From contig CM054058.1 of assembly GCA_028641055.1 (NCBI GenBank), positions 495,613,007-495,677,006 on the forward strand: a DNA stretch of 64,000 nt, in the 5' to 3' direction. This DNA is from Alopecurus myosuroides (taxonomy: Eukaryota; Streptophyta; Magnoliopsida; Poales; Poaceae). Both the position numbers and the translations under genes were made by a program. The notes below the pieces were generated by a model that was not told where the DNA came from, ran no database searches, and saw only the letters and a program-made list of their open reading frames with translations. Of the stretch, positions 57,049 to 64,000 are shown one piece after another. How positions within the stretch are numbered: position 1 is the first letter of the stretch; each line of letters opens with the position of its first letter.

Positions 57049-58198
57049 GAAGTCCCGGAAGCTTCCAGAAGTCCCGAAGAGCCCCGGAGGGGGGCCACAG
57101 GGTGGCCACACCATGGGGTGGCGCGGGTCCCTCCCTGGCCGCGCCACCTAGGGTTGTGGACCCCCTGGCACCCCCTGGCATCGCCCTTTCACCAATATAA
57201 ACTTCCCGAGGCGTAAACCCTAAATATATCGACCTTTTCCACTAAATACATCTGTAGCTCCGCCGCCGACGACGACAAGTTGCGGGGCACAGATCTCTGT
57301 TCTGGCACCCTGCCGGGATGGGGAAGTGCCCCCGGAAACCATCTCCATCGACTCCACCGCCATCTCCATCATCGTTGTTGTCTCCTATGATGAGGAGAGA
57401 GTAGTTCTCCCCCGAGGCTGAGGGCTATACCGGTAGCTATGTGGTTCATCTCTCTCCCATGGTGTGATCTATATGTGATCATGAGCTTTGTAATCTATTT
57501 GAATTCGTAGATGTTACTCTTCATCTTTTGCTACTCAAGTGCTTTATTAATATGAACTTTGGAGTCACTTTGATCACCGTGTGAAGGTGACAGTGTGCAC
57601 GTCGTGTGTGTCTCCTCTATGAATTGTGGAGTTTTCTTAGTACCTTCTAGGGCGCTCATAGTGACAGCGTGGGGTTAACTAGACATGGGAATACAAACTT
57701 GAGGAGTGTTGTTACAGCCCTACGCAATGATTGGTGTTTGTTATCCAACCTGAGAGGGTTAAGAGTAGCATAGTGAAGAGAAGATATTTAGTTATTCAAT
57801 TATGTGATCATAGTAGAGAGTGTCCACTAGTGACAGTAAGATCCCTAGGCCTTATTTCCAAGCATTGAAACACCGTTTTCTGCTTGTTCTGCTACATGTT
57901 TGCTTACTGACATTTTTATTTCAGATTGCTTGTATCACATATTATCATCCATATTACTCTCTCTTCGCCGAACTAGTGCAGCTATATACCTGACAAGTAT
58001 ATTGGGTGTGTTGGGGACACAAGAGACTTCTTATATGTTGATTGCAGGGTTGCTTGAGAGGGATATCTTTGACCTCTACCTCCTTGAATTTGATAAACCT
58101 TGGGTGGTCCACTTAAGGGAAACTTCTTGTTGTTCTACAAACCTCTGCACTTGGAGGCCCAACACTGTCTACAAGAATAGAAGCGTGCGTAGACATCA
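57049..58198 (+). repeat. 3' LTR of element C, 5'-truncated
   Basis: Aligns with the 5' LTR from about 36955 onward; the first ~215 bp are missing. It is not interrupted by D, so it shows the D empty site near 57599. It ends at 58198. Confidence 0.88.
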
Positions 58199-59334
58199 CC
58201 CCCCTTTGCCCTCCCCTCCCCCCGCCTGGTTGTGTGGGGCCCGCAGGTACCTCCTCGGGCTCCCCTTTCGACTACATATCCCCCGTAGACCTAAAATGCG
58301 AGGGGGTTCGTCATATTCCACAGAAACACAATAGAGCGCGCCGCCACCTCAAAACTCAACACGGGGATCAGAAGTTCCTGTTCCGGCGCCCTGCCGGGAC
58401 GGGGTTTCAGAGGAGATCATTGTCATCGAAACCGCCACCGGTTCTCCATCAACCATCTATGATTCCCGAGTCCATGTATGAGTAAACACCTATGTAGGCT
58501 GAGAGAGATGGAAGGGATTGGATGAGATCGATCATGTAATAATGCCAGATTGTTAGGGCATAGTGCCTAGTCTCCATTGTTAGAGTTTTCTACGGTTGTT
58601 GCAAATGGTTATGCTTAATGCTTGTCACTAGGGCCCGAGTACCATGATCTCAGATCTTAACATATTATTGTTTCATGTGTATAATTATGTTTCTTGATCA
58701 TATCTGCAAGTTGTTTACACATGTCATTGTCCGGAACCCGAGGCCCCAAAGTGACAGAAATTGGGACAACCGGAGGGGATAGCTGTGATGTGAGGATCAC
58801 GTGCTCCGGTGCTTTATTAAAAGAAGCACCTTAATTACTAGTAGTTTCCCTGTAGGCCCCGATGCCACGAGCTGGTAGGACAAAAGATGTTGTGCAAGTT
58901 TCTCATTGCGAGCACGTATGACTATATTGGAACACATGCCTATGGTTAGCCTAGAAGTTGGATGCTTTATTATTATTATCTGCAATGCCCATGTTTAGAT
59001 TATTACATGACCTATGTTATCCATGCAACGCTCGTTCATCCATACCCTCTATGCCTACGCTATTTTCATCCTACTGTTTTCCGCGATTGCTACTAATGTT
59101 ACTATTTTATTCCTGTTGTTATTTTACTACTACTGGTGCTATAAAACTGTTACCACCGATAAATTGTTGCGAGCAAGTCTACTTTCAGGTGCAGTTAAAT
59201 TGACAACTCAGTTGTTAAGGCTAATAAATATTCTTTGGCTTCCCTTTTGTCGAATCAATAAATTTGGATTTTACTTCCCTCAAAGACTGTTGCGATCCTC
59301 TATACTTGTGGGTCATCGGTTAGCATCATAGGGC

Positions 59335-59490
59335 AATGGCAATTGCGAGCCACATTTGCACCGACCAGTGCAATTGCAAGACACAATGGCACTTATCAGT
59401 GCAATTGCAAGCCACATTTGCACTGATCAGTCCCATTAGACTGCACAATTAACACAGATCAGTCCCATTGGACAGTTGCATGTGCACAAC
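59335..59490 (+). repeat. Imperfect short tandem repeats
   Basis: Copies of about 30-35 bp built from CAATTGCAAGCCACATTTGCA and CTGATCAGT(G/C)C follow one another just right of the H LTR. No coding potential. Confidence 0.65.
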
Positions 59491-59539
59491 CGTGCCAAAA
59501 TCTAAGCTAACATGACAACAAAATCCGTTCTATCCTAGA

Positions 59540-60300
59540 TGTTACGCACAATCTAAGCTAGCATAGACAGATTTACAACGTATCCCTAACGAGGACAAAG
59601 GCCTACGAACAATGTTGCAATCTAGATACCAAGAGGGGAATAAAAGTACCTTGCCCTTGGGGGATGAACCCTCCGCTCCTGCCGCCCTTGCCATTGCAGA
59701 TGCCGGAGCCAGAGCCAGTGGAGTCGCTACTGGAGGCGAAGCCGCAACGGTCGCCACCGGTGCATCCGCCAGGTGCCTAAAGGATGGCACCTGGTACTGT
59801 CCCTTCGTTAACAAGGGGACGGGGGGAAGCCCTACGGGTGGGAAGGACCGGCCTCGATGGACGGCGGGGTCGGGGCGTAGGCACGGCCGCTCCCAATGAG
59901 GTTGGCGACCTCACGGCGGTGCATCGCCGCCACATCCCTCTTCCGAGATTGGCCGACGGCCATCACCGCGGCACTCGGCCGATGGTCAATCGGTGAAGAC
60001 CGAGTGAGCGGCGGGAGATACGCCGCGTCGGCGCGGTTTTCCCCTTCGAGAACTCCACGACGGCACGCGCGGTGGAGAAGGCGGCCCCGTGGTCGTTCTT
60101 CTTGCACCACGGATCGTGGTTCGGCAGTGGCAGAGGAGGAGGAGGAGGAGCGGCGGCGGCCATCGGGGTTTTTTCCGAGCGGTGAGAACGAGGAGGCAAT
60201 GGGACGTGAGGGGAGTGGGCCGTGACGGTAAAGGAGAGAGAGTGCGCGGGGGGGGGGTATGCGGCGTTTCCCTCCTTTCTCCACGCGTGCAACGGCCGCG
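59540..60300 (-). other. CpG-rich stretch, possible 5' exon of a host gene (unrecognised)
   Basis: Strongly CpG-rich against its surroundings, with overlapping open frames on the - strand. One (60284-59832, 150 codons) is Arg/Ser/Pro-rich. A second (59814-59542) has Ala/Pro-rich text (VATPLALAPASAMARAAG) ending at a donor-like AAG|GTACTT near 59652. A one-base frameshift would join the two. I recognise no domain. It may be the broken first exon of a low-copy gene or of a DNA transposon. The adjoining 60300-60740 shows no gene. Confidence 0.25.
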
Positions 60301-60779
60301 AGTTTTAGTCAAGCATGCACTCCGCTCGGCATGTCTCCACGGAAACTACTGATTCGGCAGTTTCCAGCGGGGCACGTTTTCGGCTGCACGCAACCAAACG
60401 CGCGGCGTGGTGCGCACCCCACGGGCCTGGTCTGGGCTCACCAAGCCTATCAAACGCGCCCCAGGGCTCAGGCGGCCAGGAGAAGGAGGAAAGCATATGA
60501 ATCCCGGGGGTCCTTGCTGGGCCTGAGCTGGCAGTGGACGAGAAAGAGGTCGGCGAGTGCGCCGAACGCGCCGGCTCGGGCCACGGGGACCGGGATATTG
60601 GCGACTTGGCGTTGGCGTGCATCTAGGCGTTGCATCTGGGGATTTCTCGTCCATGAACAATGGCTGGGAAGCAGAAGTTATTTCGTCATGACCCGCACCA
60701 ATCTATACTCTTGGGCTGAAATGTTTTAGGGCTGACATACGAACCCTAGCAACCCAACGAACATTTTAGGGCTATGTTT

Positions 60780-62821
60780 AAGTGGATTAACTTGCTCATG
60801 CATACATATTGCGCATTGCATCGATGCCATGTTTGAATGTTGTTCTTCTTTTCGGTGTTGTTCCACCTCGGTAGAGCGCGACTCCGAAGTGAAGGCCAGC
60901 AACTCCAATGGCGAATACTTGATCTTAACCGACAAGTCAAACACTTATTCCAGAAGATCTTTATCTGGTTTTCTTAACCAAGGCAAGCATAACCTCTTAT
61001 CTGCTCATATATGTTTTCCAATATCATTTGATTCTCGTACTTTTCATTCGATTCCAAAGTATTTGATGTCAGTAGATATAGTTAAACTATTTACTGCATT
61101 GCCTCAATATCCTGATCCACTGCTCCTAGCTGCTATAGATTTTCTTGTGCGCATCGCTAGAGCCTCATATTTGCTTTGCTTAGTCATACATGTTTGTTAC
61201 CTCTGCTCCATCCGGTTGATGAATCAGAGCTGCGATAACCTAGTATGATATGATGACGTGGTGAGATGAGCATTGTGTGGTTAACCTTACTAAGGCTTGG
61301 ATGGGAGGCCACTTGGGAAGTGGTTGTTTGTCCTGTACTTGCCAACCCTAGGATTAAGGTCTCGCCGCGGAAACCAAGACTGAGCGTGCAACCACACGTG
61401 GGGCCTAACAGACCGCCCACAACTAACTAACTTGTTTGTTTCTATCCGTGATTCACGTAGTTTGGGAGTTCCATATTCGTGTGAGTCAAAAAACTTTTGG
61501 AGGTGTTTAGGGTGTGACAGGGACAAGTGATGGACGTACACGGATCTTGATCCCGACTCACAGAACAGGTGCCGTTAGGAGGTGGCCAACTTACTATTGA
61601 CGGGGTGGCCCTGTTTGGGTTGACTCATGGATATGGCTCGACAAGGTAAAGGTTGTGGCTAGCCACCCTCTACCGCGCTCCCAAGGAGCGTACATGTGGC
61701 GTTAAGAGTCGGATGGTACGTGTGGGTAAAGTGTACCACCCTGCAGGGATAAATCTTTCGGAAAGCCGTGTCCACGGTTAAGGACGACTTGGTGGAAGAC
61801 ACGAGGTCATAGATAACTTGAACGTGGCGTAAAATATGTTGACAATGGTTGAAGGGTGCCTCCTCGGAGATGCCGAGAGGGGTGATCCTTGTAGCATGAG
61901 ATGCTGGGAAATGATATTGGTGGATTGAGAAGATGATGATTTCAGTAGTCGAGTAGATTCCTCATCTGTTTTGAAAACGCTCCTTGAGACGTGCTATTCT
62001 TCCTCGATTTGGAAAACAAACTTTGCTTTACGCAAATTAACCTTCATAAAACCCTTTATGAAAACAGAAGATCATAATAGGTTAACTAAGTCTTGTTGAG
62101 TACCTCCCGTGCTCACGGTTTGCTTAATTTTGGTTCACGTGAAGTTCTCACACCGGTGGTGGTGATTCAACGTGGACATTGACGAGTAGTTTGGGGTTCC
62201 CAGGTAGCAGCCTGGAATCTATGGGCTGGGACGTCGCCTTATGTTGCGGCCTCTTAGGCCTTTTTGGTTCTTGTTGATTAGCAACATAACTTGCTTTGCG
62301 TTGTCTGATGTAATGTTGGGTCGTGTGACCTCTGTTTGTACAACTACTCTAGTAATACCTGCTTTATACAACTTCCATGTCTAGAGTACTGCTTTGATCG
62401 GTTGTTGGTTTCGAGCTCATCGTTATACAGTTTTGGCTATGCATGCATAGTTGTCGTAGTCTAGGGGTTGTGGAGCCGATGATCCATTTCCGAGCACGCC
62501 TGCCGATGTGATTCGGCCTGGGCTTGGTAACCCCAGTAACCCTCGTTGTTGTTGCACTTTCTGAACACATAGCATCTCTGTATAGCTTTGGTCCCGTTCC
62601 TTCAGTTTTATATGATTCGTGGATGCTTTGATATGCATAGTTGGTTATGACTAGCATGGACACAAGGAGTAGTAGTACCGTGGTGATCCGCCATGCGTGC
62701 CGATGAATCTGGTATGCCTGCCGTTGTTTGTTGCGGCCGGGCTGGTAACCCTGAAGACCTTGTGGGTCCATGACTAGGAGCGCATAATAGTGTGTATTCC
62801 TTTGGGTTCAGGGTCGTGACA
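60780..62821 (+). repeat. Diverged third Tekay-like LTR remnant
   Basis: It is collinear with the right half of the A and B LTRs. An exon-like frame near 60880-60980 ends AACCAAG|GCAAGC, a GC-type donor. Further matches are CCCTGCAGGGATAAA...AAAGCCGTG...GACTTGGTG (61739-61795), GACGAGTAG (about 62184), GGCCTCTTAGGCCT (62249) and an end GTCGTGACA (62821). The 5' half and any TSD are not seen. Small frames here are not supported as genes. Confidence 0.6.
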
Positions 62822-63009
62822 TATACAGAGAGAGAGGCAGGAGTAGGGGTGTTAGCTCCACACGAGGGCCCCGAACCTGGGTAGATCTTGTTGTTTGCAG
62901 TGTAGTGAGTGCGCCATCTAGGCGTGCGATCCCTCCCCGGATACCCATAGTGTCCATCGGCCCCAAAATCAAGCCATCCCATGGCATCTGTCTTTACCTC
63001 ACCACGACA

Positions 63010-64000
63010 ATTGGCGCCCACCGTGGGGCCAGCAGCGGCGCTGGCTGGGTTTCTATACGGACGGGACCTCTTCCTCGTTCTGGCGAGCTCGTGTTTTGTG
63101 GCATTGTCCATAGATTCGGCTCCCTCGACTTCGTCACCGACAACGCCGGTGATTTTGGCGGCAGGCCCGTGCCTGCAGGCGGCTCTGTCATCGGCTTCGG
63201 CGCGCATTTGGTGTATGTCGCCACCACGGTCATCCGCGAGTACCCCGAGGTGGTGCTCGTTGCTGCTGATCCTCCTGCCGTTCTCGCCGTCCGCGGTCAG
63301 CGTATCGATCGCCCCGTGGGCAGCGTGGAGGTGATGATGACCGGTCCGGCTTCTGCAGCCGAGAAGAACGCGACCAATATAGCTGATGTTGTTGGCACGC
63401 CGGCTCGGCCGGGCCACAAGACAATGGAGAGGCCTGAGAACCAACCGGGCTTCAAGGCTCCTGTTGCGCCGACTCCGAGGCTGGCTCCCTTCGCCGACGT
63501 CATCAACAAGCTGAGCGTACCCGTGGCTGCAGATGTAGATCCGGCTGCAGTGCGCCAGCAGCTCGAGGAGCAGCGCGAGGCCATCCTGCTTGAGGCCAGA
63601 GAGGTCCCCAAAATCAAGCAAGAGTTCGATTTCGACATGAATGAGTACAATAGGACTCATGGTCTTACTCCTATTGGCAACAATCCTAGCCGATTAGGGA
63701 TTGTGCGGAAACTAGGTCGTAATTTCGGTGCCGAGTTGGCTAGAGATGGTAGAACTGCTAGTAAATCTGCTAGTATTGACTCTGCTGGTAGGCCCAAATA
63801 TAGTTCTCCTGCTAAGACTAGGCAGAAGGACCAGCTTAATGAACTTGTTCTTGAGACTAGCAGGCCAAATGAGGATTTTCGGAAGGCGAATCCGGGAGCC
63901 GGTGCATCTCATGTGGTTCAGTCGCATGGGGCCAGATCCAGAGGCCATGCCTCCTCTCCTCATATCGGTGGTGGAAGAGCTCAGAGTGTGAACTCCGGAA
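63010..64000 (+). CDS. Start of a Ty3/gypsy gag-like frame, truncated by the window end
   Basis: A PBS-like TTGGCGCCCACCGTGGGGC (63011-63029) follows CACCACGACA, a plausible LTR end at 63009. From about 63043 one + strand frame is open to the window end (over 315 codons). It reads, for example, GELVFCGIVHRFGSLDFVTD, then VRQQLEEQREAILLEAREVP, an amphipathic helix, and a Ser/Arg-rich tail near 63900. The first certain ATG in frame is near 63331, but an upstream start is likely. No capsid motif is reached yet. The family is inferred from the PBS context. The 350-codon antisense frame over the same bases is rejected. Confidence 0.55.
   Translation, partial: MGAHRGASSGAGWVSIRTGPLPRSGELVFCGIVHRFGSLDFVTDNAGDFGGRPVPAGGSVIGFGAHLVYVATTVIREYPEVVLVAADPPAVLAVRGQRIDRPVGSVEVMMTGPASAAEKNATNIADVVGTPARPGHKTMERPENQPGFKAPVAPTPRLAPFADVINKLSVPVAADVDPAAVRQQLEEQREAILLEAREVPKIKQEFDFDMNEYNRTHGLTPIGNNPSRLGIVRKLGRNFGAELARDGRTASKSASIDSAGRPKYSSPAKTRQKDQLNELVLETSRPNEDFRKANPGAGASHVVQSHGARSRGHASSPHIGGGRAQSVNSG

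Larger units (their letters stand above)
36737..58198 (+). mobile_element. Element C: Athila-like non-autonomous LTR element with a membrane ORF
   Basis: The 5' LTR is 36737-37515 plus 53781-54385 (split by D). The PBS is at about 54396, the membrane-protein ORF at 54520-55305, non-coding internal sequence to 56827, a MITE at 56828-57048 and a 5'-truncated 3' LTR at 57049-58198. The LTR begins TGATACATCTCC and ends AGACATCA. No gag, protease, RT or integrase frame is present. Confidence 0.88.
36474..59317 (+). repeat. 3' LTR of element H, split by element C
   Basis: The left part is 36474-36736 and begins TGATACGTCC. The right part is 58204-59317 and ends near GGGTCATC. C inserted at 36736/58199, leaving GCCCC on the left and CCCCC on the right, a 5-bp duplication with one mismatch. 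The reassembled LTR is about 1.38 kb. Its right end is an estimate because the last bases (TCATCG) do not give a clean CA. No ORF of note. Confidence 0.7.

Noticed and set aside
62608..63660. A 350-codon minus-strand frame
   Set aside because: It lies antisense to a PBS-like site and a + strand frame open for over 300 codons to the window end. Its composition (Arg/Ala/Gly/His-rich with no domain) is that of a shadow frame in GC-rich DNA.

Overview
This is grass nuclear DNA, most likely from a Pooideae genome of the wheat, barley, oat or ryegrass type. The evidence is the very high density of nested LTR retrotransposons, large CACTA transposons with GTGGCGCACC-type subterminal repeats, a foldback MITE, and CpG-rich stretches beside AT-rich ones. 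I see no complete host gene. The window is a nested stack of mobile elements, and most boundaries can be fixed to the base from target-site duplications (TSDs) and from unoccupied copies of the same site inside the window.

Layout. The outermost element H (Athila-like Ty3/gypsy, + strand) supplies the end of its internal region (1-1042, 10807-10998, 36258-36473) and a 3' LTR (36474-36736 plus 58204-59317). Two related Tekay-like, pol-deleted LTR elements sit in the H internal region: A (1043-10801, TSD TGTGC) and B (10999-36252, TSD ATGTT). Each has giant LTRs (about 4.5 and 5.1 kb) around an internal region of less than 1 kb. The 3' LTR of B is split by a 14.1 kb CACTA transposon (18459-32573, TSD TCA). 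The 3' LTR of H is split by C (36737-58198, + strand). The 5' LTR of C is split by D (37516-53775, - strand). The left LTR of D holds both a 1.4 kb non-autonomous CACTA (38045-39476, TSD ATT) and E (40046-46710, - strand, TSD AAGTG). Right of H lie a CpG-rich low-copy stretch (59318-60740), a third diverged Tekay-like LTR remnant (about 60780-62821), and the start of another gypsy gag frame that runs off the window.

Genes. The CACTA element carries three: an intact 1143-codon TNP2-type transposase; a four-exon gene (27661-31474, 1185 codons predicted) joining a Transposase_24-like DNA-binding region to a Ulp1-like protease fold that lacks the expected catalytic His and Cys; and an 86-codon protein with an RNase H1-type hybrid-binding fold and a C-terminal membrane anchor. 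The first two genes are each preceded by subterminal-type repeats and by a 12-bp perfect hairpin whose stem differs at three base pairs by compensatory changes. The long intron or leader before the second gene contains, in antisense, three exons of a host STAR/KH RNA-binding protein gene (SPIN1-like).

The retroelements are mostly non-autonomous. A and B keep only the join of the PR-RT linker to the integrase tail. D has a broken gag and protease. C and E carry no gag but instead a homologous acidic, membrane-spanning protein at the gag position. The Tekay-like LTRs also contain tRNA-like Pol III boxes and a two-exon acidic reading frame with a GC-AG intron. The observations most worth a second look are the covarying leader hairpins, the CACTA pseudoprotease and tail-anchored protein, the captured KH exons, and the membrane ORF that replaces gag.
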